Shown: one piece after another, positions 26,001 through 34,289 of the stretch
Numbering within the stretch: the stretch's first letter is position 1
How the letters are laid out: every line of letters starts with the position of its first letter
NCBI GenBank assembly: GCA_900696525.1
Contig: CAADGL010000010.1
Location: forward strand, 173,307-237,306
Reading direction: 5' to 3'
Length of the DNA: 64,000 nt
Source: an uncultured Planctomycetota bacterium
Lineage (GTDB): Bacteria > Planctomycetota > Phycisphaerae > UBA1845 > Fen-1342
The notes under the pieces: model-generated
The model's input: the letters and a program-made list of their open reading frames with translations, nothing else
The model's database searches: none
What the model was told of the DNA's origin: nothing
Program-made: the position numbers and the translations under genes

Positions 26001-26960
26001 ATGGATTACCGTCGGCTCGGCCACGCCGGCATTCGACTTTCGGAGATCGGCCTCGGCACGTGGCTCACCTACGGCGGCGGCGTCGGGCCCGATGTCGCGC
26101 GCGCGTGCATCCGCCGCGCGTTCGACGTCGGCATCAACTTCTTCGACACGGCGGACGTGTACAACCGCGGCCGATCGGAGGAGGTCTGCGGGAGGGAGCT
26201 GAAGGCGTTCCGCAGGCCGGACCTCGTGATCGCGACGAAGTGTTTCTTCCCGATGAGCGATGCGCCGAACGACCGCGGGCTGTCGCGCAAGCACGTTTTC
26301 GAGAGCGTGCACGCCTCGCTGGCGCGGCTCCAAACCGACTACATCGACCTGATGCAGTGCCATCGCTTCGACCCGGACATCGAGCTGTTCGAGCTGGTTC
26401 GCGCGATGGACGATCTCATTCGACAAGGCAAGATTCTCTACTGGGGCGTCAGCGAGTGGCCCGCGCAGGCCATCAAGCACGTCGTCGCCCTCGCCGAACG
26501 CCTTGGCGCCTGCCCGCCCGTCAGCAACCAGCCCGAGTACAGCTATGCGGCCCGCCGCGTCGAGACCAACGGCGTGCAGCGCGCCTGCCTACAGCACGGG
26601 CTGGGCATGGTCGTCTGGAGCCCGCTCAAGCAGGGACTGCTCACCGGCAAGTACACCGGCGGAAAGGTCCCCGGCGACAGCCGCGCCGCCAACCCGGCGA
26701 TGAACCAGTTCCTGGCCGAGGTGAACCGCGGCATTGTGGACCGCGTCGATCAACTGCGCCCAGCCGCGGAACGGCTCCGCAGCAGTCTCGCGCAGCTCGC
26801 CATCGCCTGGCTGCTGCGGCGCGACGCCGTGACCAGCGTGATCATCGGCGCCTCCCGCCCGGAGCAGATCGACGAGAACGTCGGTGCCACCGGGACGCAG
26901 CTCACGCACGAGGACGAGGCCCTGATCGACCAGTTGTTCCCGGCGGCCGAGAACCCGTGA
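26001..26960 (+). CDS. Aldo/keto reductase
   Basis: A 319-aa NAD(P)H-dependent oxidoreductase with the TIM-barrel AKR pattern, closest in feel to the potassium-channel-beta/YghZ group. The catalytic set is visible: Asp and Tyr in FFDTADVYNRGRSEEVCG, Lys in VIATKCFF, and His in MQCHRFD. The C-terminal cofactor-binding segment reads AIAWLLRRDAVTSVIIGASR. The chosen start is the ATG at 26001 preceded by AGGAAGGGAG; upstream in-frame codons from 25677 overlap the acetyltransferase gene and are not family-like. It is a single gene; the substrate is unknown. Confidence 0.95.
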   Translation: MDYRRLGHAGIRLSEIGLGTWLTYGGGVGPDVARACIRRAFDVGINFFDTADVYNRGRSEEVCGRELKAFRRPDLVIATKCFFPMSDAPNDRGLSRKHVFESVHASLARLQTDYIDLMQCHRFDPDIELFELVRAMDDLIRQGKILYWGVSEWPAQAIKHVVALAERLGACPPVSNQPEYSYAARRVETNGVQRACLQHGLGMVVWSPLKQGLLTGKYTGGKVPGDSRAANPAMNQFLAEVNRGIVDRVDQLRPAAERLRSSLAQLAIAWLLRRDAVTSVIIGASRPEQIDENVGATGTQLTHEDEALIDQLFPAAENP

Positions 26961-27039
26961 GGCTCCAGCCGCGCCCGCGCGATTCGAGCCGCGCCCGGTT
27001 CCGGGCCGAGGACAGCCCGGCTCGGCTTAGGCTTTGCCC

Positions 27040-27074
27040 GATCCGAGCTGCGCCCGTATGGAAGCGGTTGCGCC
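27040..27074 (-). repeat. Dispersed ~35-bp repeat, copy A
   Basis: Read on the minus strand this copy goes from GGCGCAACCGCTTCC through ACGGGCGCAGCTCGG to ATC. Closely similar copies lie at 41783-41817 (+), 55675-55710 (+) and, inside metH, 47275-47310 (-). The rest of the gap 26961-27174 holds partial copies of the same GAGCCGCGCCCG core near 26967-27010. Confidence 0.55.
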
Positions 27075-27102
27075 AGAAGACCCACGAATCCTCGACGCGC
27101 GC

Positions 27103-27151
27103 AAGAAAACACCGCGGCCGCGACAGAGCCGTCGCCCCGTCGCGGCCGCGG
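27103..27151 (-). terminator. Rho-independent terminator of the secreted-protein gene
   Basis: A perfect 13-bp inverted repeat (27112-27124 with 27139-27151, 14-base loop) is followed on the minus strand by TGTTTTCTT (27111 to 27103). It lies 23 bases after the stop of the minus-strand gene that ends at 27175, the right place and orientation for an intrinsic terminator. Confidence 0.8.
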
Positions 27152-27174
27152 CTCGTCTCTCGTCGGCGCGCCAG

Positions 27175-28749
27175 CTAACGCCGCGTGCTCGGCAACGACG
27201 CCTTCACCTTCGGCTGCGGCGCCTGCTCTTCCGGCGGCTCCGGAATGTCATAGCGGATCAGGGCCGGCTCCACGCCCATGCCGGGCAGCGTCTCGCCCGC
27301 CGCCGTCACCTGGCCATTGTCGAAAGTCATGAACTTCAGGGCCACCCCCAGCAGGGGGTTCGGGCTCGTGTCCGGCCCGCACACCGGGCTCTCCTGACCG
27401 TCGATCACCGCCCGGCCGTTCGCCGTTTGCAGGTTCTCGACAAGCAGGATTCCGCCGATGCTGCTGAACCGCCGGCAATCCCAGCAGTTGAAGCAGTACT
27501 CGGTCTCGTAGCTGAGCTCCTCGGCGTTCCAGATGTTGTACTTGGCCTTCGTGCGGATCGGGTTCAGGTTGTCCTGGCGCAGGTCCATGTTCGCGATCAG
27601 CAGTCCGACCGCGGTGTCGTGCGTCACGATCCGCCCGCCGCCGGAGAAGCCCGTGCTGCCAGCGGCCTGGAAATCGAGCAGCAGGCGGTTGTACGGCGCC
27701 TGGTAGAGCAGCCCGTCGAGCAGCAGCGTCCCTGGCACGCCCGCCACGGCGCCGTTCGGGACGTTCGTGGCGACGACCTGCGAGGCGTAGGGGTAGTACT
27801 CCGTGGCCCAGCCTTGCGCATAGTTGACGATCGTCGCCAGGCCCGTCAGGTGATTCCAGCGGATCTGCTGGTTGTTCGCATTCGCCGCGAACGCGATGTA
27901 CGCCCCGCGCAGCACGAAGTCGCCGGTCTCAGGATCGAGCACCGGCGGCTTCAGCCCCGGCAGCGGCGCCAGGCCGTACGGCAGCCCGGTGGCCATCGAC
28001 CAGAACACCGGCTGGTTCTTCGTCAGGTCGATATCGGCGTAGACGTTCGTGCAGTCTTCGGCGATGAAATACGTCAGCACGTGCACGTCTTGGGTGAAGT
28101 CGTTGCTGATCTCGATGAACGTATCCTGGAGCAGGTTCCCCGCCGCATCGAATCGCATCTCCACCTTCGGGAAGATCAGCAGGCTGCCCTTCTGGGCGGT
28201 GTCGAGGCGGCTGAGCACAGGCTGCGGCGGGGGCTCGTCGGTGCCGGCGATGTTCAGTACGTAGGGACCGGTCTGAAAGGGGGACGGATCACGATCCCAG
28301 TGCGTGATGGGGTCATCACCCGGGACCGTCGCAAAAAGGCTGACGGCGATGTAGTACGTCCCGGGGGGATTGCCAGCCAATTCGCCTGCGAAGAACTCCG
28401 ACAGCAGGCCGTCGCCATCGTCGTCGTCGGAGAGCACGAGATTGCCGGCGGCGTCGAACAGCCAGAGCATCGTGTCGTTGTCGACCGTGAGATTCGTCCC
28501 CTCCATGTTCACGGCGAAGTTGTCGGGGTCGAGGATCTGGATACAGTACATGTCCACGTCGTCGCAGCCCTGGCCGTCACAGTGGTTTTGCAGGAACCCT
28601 TCGATCCGATCCAGAACACCCGGGACGGTTACGACCTGGGCGGTTCCCGGCAACTCGTCGGCGTCGCCGACCTCGTTCCAGACATCCGCGAGACCGAGCG
28701 GAGCGACGAACAGACCGACGAGCACGGCTACGACGCGCTGGCGGAGCAT
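27175..28749 (-). CDS. Secreted protein with N-terminal PPC-like domain, function unknown
   Basis: A 524-aa exported protein. The signal peptide is LRQRVVAVLVGLFVAPLGLA-D. Residues 20-180 resemble a bacterial pre-peptidase C-terminal (PPC) or related beta-sandwich: DADELPGTAQ, then DNDTMLWLFDAAGNLVLSDD and AGNPPGTYYIAVSLF. The rest (KGSLLIFPKVEMRFDAAGN, NDFTQDVHVLTYFIAEDCTN, FNCWDCRRFSSIGGILL) is typical of uncharacterised planctomycete secreted proteins, with a few cysteines that may form disulfides. Start ATG 28749 is supported by AAGGA upstream with 7-base spacing; the 59 codons upstream are not used. Followed by a terminator. I cannot name a function. Confidence 0.8.
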   Translation of the reverse strand: MLRQRVVAVLVGLFVAPLGLADVWNEVGDADELPGTAQVVTVPGVLDRIEGFLQNHCDGQGCDDVDMYCIQILDPDNFAVNMEGTNLTVDNDTMLWLFDAAGNLVLSDDDDGDGLLSEFFAGELAGNPPGTYYIAVSLFATVPGDDPITHWDRDPSPFQTGPYVLNIAGTDEPPPQPVLSRLDTAQKGSLLIFPKVEMRFDAAGNLLQDTFIEISNDFTQDVHVLTYFIAEDCTNVYADIDLTKNQPVFWSMATGLPYGLAPLPGLKPPVLDPETGDFVLRGAYIAFAANANNQQIRWNHLTGLATIVNYAQGWATEYYPYASQVVATNVPNGAVAGVPGTLLLDGLLYQAPYNRLLLDFQAAGSTGFSGGGRIVTHDTAVGLLIANMDLRQDNLNPIRTKAKYNIWNAEELSYETEYCFNCWDCRRFSSIGGILLVENLQTANGRAVIDGQESPVCGPDTSPNPLLGVALKFMTFDNGQVTAAGETLPGMGVEPALIRYDIPEPPEEQAPQPKVKASLPSTRR

Positions 28750-29048
28750 TTCGCAGGTTCCTTGTAGTAGGATCCGATCGCTGCGGCCGGAACGAAACCC
28801 GGCGGCGCAATGAAGACCCAGTCCTGGTACGAGACCCCGAACGAACGTGAATCGAGAAACGCGCAACGAGGGGCGAAGCAGAGAACAGCGCCGCGATCGA
28901 ACCACCCCTCCAGCGGTCTCGATCAAACAGCGCAGATCGTAATCGTTCCCGGACGCGGCGTCAACAGAGAATCACACGGCCTGCCTTATCGGACTTCAGA
29001 ACGCCGCGTTGCGTCGCGACGTAGCCGACCGCGATCGCCACGGCATGG
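28750..29048. other. Intergenic region between the secreted-protein gene and ssrA
   Basis: About 300 bases separate the divergent secreted-protein gene and the tmRNA promoter. I see no reading frame with protein-like composition and no strong repeat. Confidence 0.6.
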
Positions 29049-29054
29049 TATAAT
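29049..29054 (+). promoter_or_regulatory. Candidate -10 box of the tmRNA promoter
   Basis: A consensus TATAAT lies 48 bases before the mature 5' end of tmRNA, a plausible position because the precursor is trimmed by RNase P. No good -35 hexamer sits 16-18 bases upstream (CGACCG is the nearest), so the call rests on the -10 alone. Confidence 0.5.
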
Positions 29055-29101
29055 CACGCGAACTGGCCGCTTCGTTCGCGGCAGCCGATCTCTGACAACC
29101 C

Positions 29102-29456
<355 letters not shown>

Positions 29457-29484
29457 TTGTCTGCTTTCCGATCGTATCGCGCCG

Positions 29485-30117
29485 TCAGTTCAGGCTGCGG
29501 TCTTTCCAGTACTTCGTCCCCGCGATCGTGGCCTGAAGCGCCACGCCCGCCTTCGTCAGCGTGTAAATCTCCAGCTCGCCCACGGCGTCCGCGCCCCGAT
29601 CCTTGGCCTTGCCCGCGACGCCGGCCGACGACCCGCCCGTCGTCGCCGTCGCGTCGCCGCGCACGTTTCCACCGGTGTCGCCCGAGACGGCGGCGGCCTC
29701 GGCCTGGCCGCCGAATTCCCAACCGTGGCGCACGAACCTGTCCATCAGCCCGGCGTCGTGAAAGACGAACACGGCCCGCAGGTCCTTCAGCCCGGCGCCC
29801 AGCCCCGCGCCGATCTCGCCCATGCGCATGAACGTCTCCGACCCGTCGCGGTTGTCAACCACGATCCCGTAGCCGTGCCCCGCGCTGAGCAGCAGCAGGT
29901 GGAGGTTCACGTTGCTGAACGCCGCGTAGCCCGCCGCGCTCTCGACGCGCTCGCGCAGGTCGGGCCGCGCCTTGTAGAGCGTGTCCAGCGCCTCGTCACG
30001 CATCTTCCGCACATAGTCGCGTTTCTCCTCGATGCTGCCGCCGCGCGGCGTTGCGCAGCCCGGCAGCAGCGCCAGCGCCGCAAGGCCGGCTGACAGTGCG
30101 ATTCGACAACCAGGCAT
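29485..30117 (-). CDS. SYLF/Ysc84-domain lipoprotein
   Basis: A 210-aa lipoprotein. The signal ends ALALLPGC-A, a good lipobox. After it comes a SYLF (Ysc84) domain: RDEALDTLYKARPDLRERVE, AAGYAAFSNVN, then GYGIVVDNRDGSETFMRMGE, GAGLGAGLKDLRAVFVFHD, and the C-terminal LEIYTLTKAGVALQATIAG. SYLF domains bind phosphoinositides in eukaryotes; the bacterial role is unclear. An Ala/Gly/Thr-rich insertion (AVSGDTGGNVRGDATATTGG) sits in the middle. Start ATG 30117 has AAGGGAG upstream. The gene converges on ssrA with 31 bases between them. Confidence 0.88.
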   Translation of the reverse strand: MPGCRIALSAGLAALALLPGCATPRGGSIEEKRDYVRKMRDEALDTLYKARPDLRERVESAAGYAAFSNVNLHLLLLSAGHGYGIVVDNRDGSETFMRMGEIGAGLGAGLKDLRAVFVFHDAGLMDRFVRHGWEFGGQAEAAAVSGDTGGNVRGDATATTGGSSAGVAGKAKDRGADAVGELEIYTLTKAGVALQATIAGTKYWKDRSLN

Positions 30118-30188
30118 CGTAAGACTCCCTTCGTGCATGCTCGATCCAGCTTCCTGCGTGCTCGATCCAACCACCTGCTCTTGGCCGT

Positions 30189-30692
30189 TCACTCGTCCGT
30201 GCGCTCGTCCGCACCCGGCGCCGCCGCGTTGTTCAGCGGCGATCGCTCGTGAATCCTCCGCTCGACGACTCTCGACGCCAGCAACCCGATCATCGCGCCC
30301 GCCGACAGCAGCAGCGCCAGCACAAAGAGCCCCAGCCCGACGGCCAGCCCGATGGCCGCCGCCATCCACATGTTGGCGGCGGTCGTCAGGCCGATGACGT
30401 GTCCGCGCATGTGCAGGATCGCGCCGGCGCCGAGGAACCCCACCCCGCCGATCACGCCCTGAATGACGCGCGACGCCGGATTCAGCGCCTGCGCCGGGTC
30501 CGACTGGAGCGCTGCCGCGGTAAGGGCGCTGGCGATCAGGCCGAAGCCGGCGGCGCCAAGCGTTACGAGGATGTGTGTCTTGAGGCCGGCCGGCTTGTCA
30601 TGCCGCTCGCGCTCCAGGCCCAGCAGCGCCCCGAGCCCCAGCGCCAGCAGCACCCGCACCGCCATGTCGATCGTGCTGACGTCGGACAGCAT
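30189..30692 (-). CDS. MgtC/SapB family membrane protein
   Basis: A 167-aa inner-membrane protein with about five helices. The family signature LALGLGALLGLERERHDKPA is present near the N terminus, followed by GLKTHILVTLGAAGFGLIAS and RVIQGVIGGVGFLGAGAILH. The length matches the short MgtC/SapB form without a long C-terminal cytoplasmic domain. MgtC proteins affect magnesium homeostasis and ATP synthase in some pathogens; the role here is not known. The true start is taken as ATG 30692; upstream in-frame codons belong to the shadow of the next gene. Confidence 0.9.
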   Translation of the reverse strand: MLSDVSTIDMAVRVLLALGLGALLGLERERHDKPAGLKTHILVTLGAAGFGLIASALTAAALQSDPAQALNPASRVIQGVIGGVGFLGAGAILHMRGHVIGLTTAANMWMAAAIGLAVGLGLFVLALLLSAGAMIGLLASRVVERRIHERSPLNNAAAPGADERTDE

Positions 30693-30796
30693 GTTCCGGA
30701 TTGTACTCGGCCCGGCGCCGCTCGGCCCGAGCCGCGCCCGCGCAGCCGTTTCCTCGCCCTCGCCCGCACCCGTTGCTCGACCGGCCGCGGCTCCAG

Positions 30797-31552
30797 TCAG
30801 GCGCCGCCCGCGTGCGCCGCCGCGTCCACCAGCCAAAGCAGCTCGCCGCGCGTCGGAGCGATCGCCTGGGCCGGCAGCCCGGCATCGGGCGGCCCCTCGC
30901 GCACGGCTCTCAGCATCGCCGCCTTCGACGCGCCGGACACGATGAACGCCACCGCGCGCGCCCCGTTCAGCGCCGGCGGCGTGAGCGTGACGCGGGCGAC
31001 GGGGTCGCCGGGACGCCGCACCGCCGCGGCCCAGCACTGCGATTCGCGCAACGCCGGATCGTGCGGGAACAGCGACGCCGTGTGGCCGTCGTCTCCCAGC
31101 CCCAGGAGCACGAGCTCGAAGGCCGGCGGCGCCGCGCCCCATATGGCGCGCAACACGCGGTCGTACTCGGCGGCGGCCTCGGCGGCGGGCAGCTCGCCGC
31201 GGATGCGATGGACGTTCGCCGCCGGAATCGGCACGCGGCTCAACAGCGCGGCGTTTGCCATGCCGTAGTTGCTGCGCGGATCGTCGGGCGGGACGCAGCG
31301 CTCGTCTCCCCAGAAGACGTGCACGCGGCGCCAGTCGATGCGCCTGGCGCACGCCGGGCCGGCGAGCAGCTCGTAGGCCCGCCTGGGCGTCGAACCGCCC
31401 GCCAGCGTGAGGCCGAAACTTCCGCGCTCGCGCAGAGCCCGCGCGGCGCGCTCGACGATCAGCGCAGCGACCGCGTGGCTCAGCGATTCATAGTCAGGCC
31501 AGGTGCGCAGCATCGCCGTCCTCACCCCGGCGCTACGGGGAGCGCCTTTCAT
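30797..31552 (-). CDS. pgl: 6-phosphogluconolactonase
   Basis: A 251-aa enzyme of the pentose phosphate pathway that opens 6-phosphogluconolactone to 6-phosphogluconate. It is the DevB/SOL type: FGLTLAGGSTPRRAYELLA, VHVFWGDERCVPPDDPRSNY with the phosphate-binding region, and FELVLLGLGDDGHTASLFP. The ATG at 31552 overlaps the TGA of the NagB fusion as ATGA, which favours coupled translation from there. An internal ATG at 31513 has GAGG at better spacing and would give the tidier N terminus MLRTWPDYESL; both are possible. No zwf or gnd is in the window. NagB and Pgl share a fold, so their adjacency may reflect related sugar-phosphate metabolism. Confidence 0.94.
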   Translation of the reverse strand: MKGAPRSAGVRTAMLRTWPDYESLSHAVAALIVERAARALRERGSFGLTLAGGSTPRRAYELLAGPACARRIDWRRVHVFWGDERCVPPDDPRSNYGMANAALLSRVPIPAANVHRIRGELPAAEAAAEYDRVLRAIWGAAPPAFELVLLGLGDDGHTASLFPHDPALRESQCWAAAVRRPGDPVARVTLTPPALNGARAVAFIVSGASKAAMLRAVREGPPDAGLPAQAIAPTRGELLWLVDAAAHAGGA

Positions 31553-33513
31553 GTTACGCGCAGCCGCACGAATGCCTCGAGGGCCTGGTACTCAGGCAGA
31601 CCGAGCTTGTCGAAGAGCTCCGCGGTCTCGCGGTTGCGGTCCTCGGCGCGCTTCCAGAACTCGCGCGCGTCCCAGGGCCCAGGGAACAGCGCCTTGTCCT
31701 TCTGCGACTCGTGAAAGAAGATCGCCGTCCGCTTGCGCTCCACCTCGTCCGGGCTCAGCGGCACGGCCAGCTCGATCTGGTGCGGCTCCCACTCCTGCCA
31801 CGCGCCGCGGTACAGCCACGTCTCGCAATCTGGCAGCCACGCCGCCCCACGCCGCGCCAGCTCGCGCAACGCCGCCGAGACCGCCGCCAGGCACACCCGG
31901 TGTGTCCCGTGGGGGTCCGACAGGTCGCCCGCCGCGTACACCTGCTGCGGCCGGACGCGCTCCAGCAGCTCGGCGATCAATCGCACGTCCGCGTCGGCCA
32001 GCGGCCGCTTCCGAACGCGCCCCGTCTCGTAGAACGGCATGTCCAGAAAATGCACCCGCTCGGCCGCCACGCCGCAGTAGCGCGCCGCGGCCCGCGCCTC
32101 GCTCCGGCGGATGAGGCGCTTGATCTGCTGCAACTCCGGGCTGTCGATCTCCCCGGGCTGCTTGCTGGCCACGAAGCGCTCGACGGCCTCCTCGATGCGC
32201 CGCACTTCCGCCTCGCCCAGCAGCCCGAACGCCCGGGCGAACTCGGCGACGAAGTCGGCGTGGCGCATCGCCTTCTCATCGAACACGGCGATGTTGCCCG
32301 ACGTCTGGTAGGCGACGTGCACCTCGTGCCCCTGGCGGCACAGGCGCATCAGCGTGCCCCCCATCGAGATCACGTCGTCGTCCGGGTGCGGGCTGAAGAC
32401 GACGATTCGCTTCGGCACAACGTCGGGCAAGCCGTCGCGCCGCGGGCGGCCCGCCTTTCCCCCCGGCCAACCGCTGATCGTGTGCCGCAGCGCGTTGAAC
32501 ACGCTCAGGTTCACGTCGTAGGCCGATCCCCGGGCGCTCAGCAGCTCCTGCAAGCCGTGCTCGTTGTAGTCCTCGTTCACCAGCTTCAGGATCGGCTTGT
32601 CCAGCCGCCGCGCCAGCCAGATCACCGCCCGGCGCGTCAGCGCCTCGTCCCAGGCCAGCCCTTGCTCCGCCAGCGGCCCCAGCAGCCACGGCGTCTTCAC
32701 GGGCTTCAGCTCCCCTGCTGCCGCCTCGTCGAGCACGAAGCGCGCATCCGCGTGCTGCTGGAGGAAGCTGGCCGCGACCGCCGGCGTCACCGGCCCCTCG
32801 ACGGCCTCGCGCACGATGCGCGCCTTGCCTTCGCCCAGCGCCAGCAGCACGATGCTGCGCGCCTCAAGGATCGTGCCCACGCCCATCGTGATCGCCCGCC
32901 GCGGAACGTTCGCCTCGCCGAAGAAATCCGCCGCCGCGTCCATCCGCGTCACCTTGTCGAGCGTGATGAGTCGCGTGCGGCTGTCGCGCGGCGATCCGGG
33001 CTCATTGAAGCCGATGTGCCCGGTGCGGCCGATGCCGAGCAGTTGCAGGTCGATGCCCCCCGCCTCGCGGATACGCCTTTCGTACGCTTCGCACGCCGCC
33101 GGTACCTGCTCCAGCGTCACGGTTCCATCGGGAATGTGGACGTGGGCCGGGTCGATATCGACGTGGTCGAACAGGTTCTCGGCCATGAAGCGATGGTAGC
33201 TCTGAAGCGCCTCGGGCCGCATCGGCCAGTACTCGTCCAGGTTGAAGGCCACGACGTTCCGCAGCGACAGCCCCCCCTCGCGGTGCAACCGCACGAGCTC
33301 GTCGTACACCCCCAGCGGAGTCGAGCCCGTCGCCAGCCCCAGCACCGCCGCCTTGCCCTCTGACGCCCGGCGGCGTACCAGGTCGGCGACCAGCCGTGCC
33401 ACAGAGGCGCCGGCGGCGGCGCTGTCTGAGAAAACCGCGACGCGGACACGGGCCGGGGCCGTCGGCGGTGGCGCGGCCGATGCGATCAGGAATTCGTGGG
33501 GCGAACTCGACAT
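31549..33513 (-). CDS. Glucosamine-6-phosphate deaminase fused to a PIG-L/LmbE deacetylase
   Basis: A 654-aa two-domain enzyme. Residues 25-280 are NagB-like: LGLATGSTPLGVYDELVRLH, FNLDEYWPM, and LQLLGIGRTGHIGFNEPGS, the active-site loops that convert glucosamine-6-phosphate to fructose-6-phosphate and ammonia. Residues 365-640 are a PIG-L/LmbE deacetylase with the zinc motif FSPHPDDDVISMGG and the second histidine site SDPHGTHRVC. One polypeptide could therefore deacetylate an N-acetylglucosamine derivative and deaminate the product. This fusion is known in Bacteroidota and others. Its stop is shared with the start of pgl. No NagA or transporter gene is close. Confidence 0.93.
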   Translation of the reverse strand: MSSSPHEFLIASAAPPPTAPARVRVAVFSDSAAAGASVARLVADLVRRRASEGKAAVLGLATGSTPLGVYDELVRLHREGGLSLRNVVAFNLDEYWPMRPEALQSYHRFMAENLFDHVDIDPAHVHIPDGTVTLEQVPAACEAYERRIREAGGIDLQLLGIGRTGHIGFNEPGSPRDSRTRLITLDKVTRMDAAADFFGEANVPRRAITMGVGTILEARSIVLLALGEGKARIVREAVEGPVTPAVAASFLQQHADARFVLDEAAAGELKPVKTPWLLGPLAEQGLAWDEALTRRAVIWLARRLDKPILKLVNEDYNEHGLQELLSARGSAYDVNLSVFNALRHTISGWPGGKAGRPRRDGLPDVVPKRIVVFSPHPDDDVISMGGTLMRLCRQGHEVHVAYQTSGNIAVFDEKAMRHADFVAEFARAFGLLGEAEVRRIEEAVERFVASKQPGEIDSPELQQIKRLIRRSEARAAARYCGVAAERVHFLDMPFYETGRVRKRPLADADVRLIAELLERVRPQQVYAAGDLSDPHGTHRVCLAAVSAALRELARRGAAWLPDCETWLYRGAWQEWEPHQIELAVPLSPDEVERKRTAIFFHESQKDKALFPGPWDAREFWKRAEDRNRETAELFDKLGLPEYQALEAFVRLRVT

Positions 33514-33529
33514 GTGGCGGTCTGCCGGG

Positions 33530-33850
33530 TCAGTGCTCGATTCGGAACCCGCTTTCGCCGGCGCGCGGCGGAGCGTCGGACAGGTCGCTCCGGATGATGT
33601 TCGCGGCGAAATGAGCCGCGACGGCGGCCAGGAACTCGTCGACGGCGCCGGCGGTCCCCTGGGCTTCGAGCTCGACCGTACCGTCAGGCCGGTTTCGCAC
33701 GTAGCCGCTCACCGGACGCCCATGCGCCAGCTGCGCGCTCGTCGCCCGGAAGAAGACCCCCTGCACGCGACCGTGGTAGATCACGCGGCGGCGGACGGCG
33801 GTCGCACCCCCGCCGCCGCCGGACGCGCTGAGCCAGCGCTGCGCATTCAT
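33530..33850 (-). CDS. acyP: Acylphosphatase
   Basis: A 106-aa enzyme that hydrolyses the carboxyl-phosphate bond of acylphosphates such as acetyl phosphate. The core is typical: RRVIYHGRVQGVFFRATSAQ, with the catalytic Arg in VFFR, and VSGYVRNRPDGTVELEAQG, with the catalytic Asn in VRN. There is an extra N-terminal stretch of about 20 residues, Gly/Ala-rich. The ATG at 33850 overlaps the stop of the upstream lipoprotein gene as ATGA. It is cytoplasmic by the absence of a signal. Confidence 0.94.
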   Translation of the reverse strand: MNAQRWLSASGGGGGATAVRRRVIYHGRVQGVFFRATSAQLAHGRPVSGYVRNRPDGTVELEAQGTAGAVDEFLAAVAAHFAANIIRSDLSDAPPRAGESGFRIEH

Positions 33851-34206
33851 GAGCCGACCTTCCGGAGGATCACCTTGCGATTGCCGTCGCGCAGCTCGAG
33901 CCGGCGGGTCTTGAGCGTGGCGCCGAACTCGCGCCGTCCGCCGGCCTGCGGCTCGAGCCACAGGTTGAAGCCGTTGAAATCGAAGCGGCCCTGCTCGCGG
34001 GTGGTCTGGCCGTCGCGCGTCAGCGTGGCGGCGTAGCTGCCGTCCTTGTTGAAGCTCACGTCGTCGAGCGCCAGGAACTCGCGGCTCGGGATCGCCCGCT
34101 CCAGCTTCCATTGGCCGACCACGGCGCCCCGGCAGCCGAGCGAGAACAACGTCAGCGCACCGGCGGCGAGGATTCCCGCGAGCGGCCGCGAAGATGTCCG
34201 TGTCAT
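33847..34206 (-). CDS. Small lipoprotein of unknown function
   Basis: 119 aa with a lipoprotein signal ending LTLFSLGC-R. The mature part is a small beta-rich domain: GQWKLERAIPSREFLALDDV, KDGSYAATLTRDGQTTREQG, RLELRDGNRKVILRKV. The alternating W-x-L and G-Y/T-x-x-x-L pattern suggests a lipocalin-like or meander barrel, but I cannot assign a family. ATG 34206 follows GGAGTG. It is coupled by ATGA overlap to the acylphosphatase gene, an unexpected pairing of envelope and cytoplasmic proteins. Confidence 0.82.
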   Translation of the reverse strand: MTRTSSRPLAGILAAGALTLFSLGCRGAVVGQWKLERAIPSREFLALDDVSFNKDGSYAATLTRDGQTTREQGRFDFNGFNLWLEPQAGGRREFGATLKTRRLELRDGNRKVILRKVGS

Positions 34207-34245
34207 GTCACTCCTTACGCGGCGATTCTAGCGTTTCGTTGAACA

Positions 34246-34259
34246 CGTGTGGCACAGGC
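34246..34259. repeat. Dispersed 14-base word, copy 1
   Basis: CGTGTGGCACAGGC occurs here and identically at 48216-48229, both in gaps just beyond a gene end. Flanking bases are related but diverged (here GATCAGCCC, there CATCCGCCTG). The second copy can fold as CAGGC with GCCTG; this one cannot. Confidence 0.55.
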
Positions 34260-34289
34260 GATCAGCCCATGAGGCGCGCGGAGGGCAGG

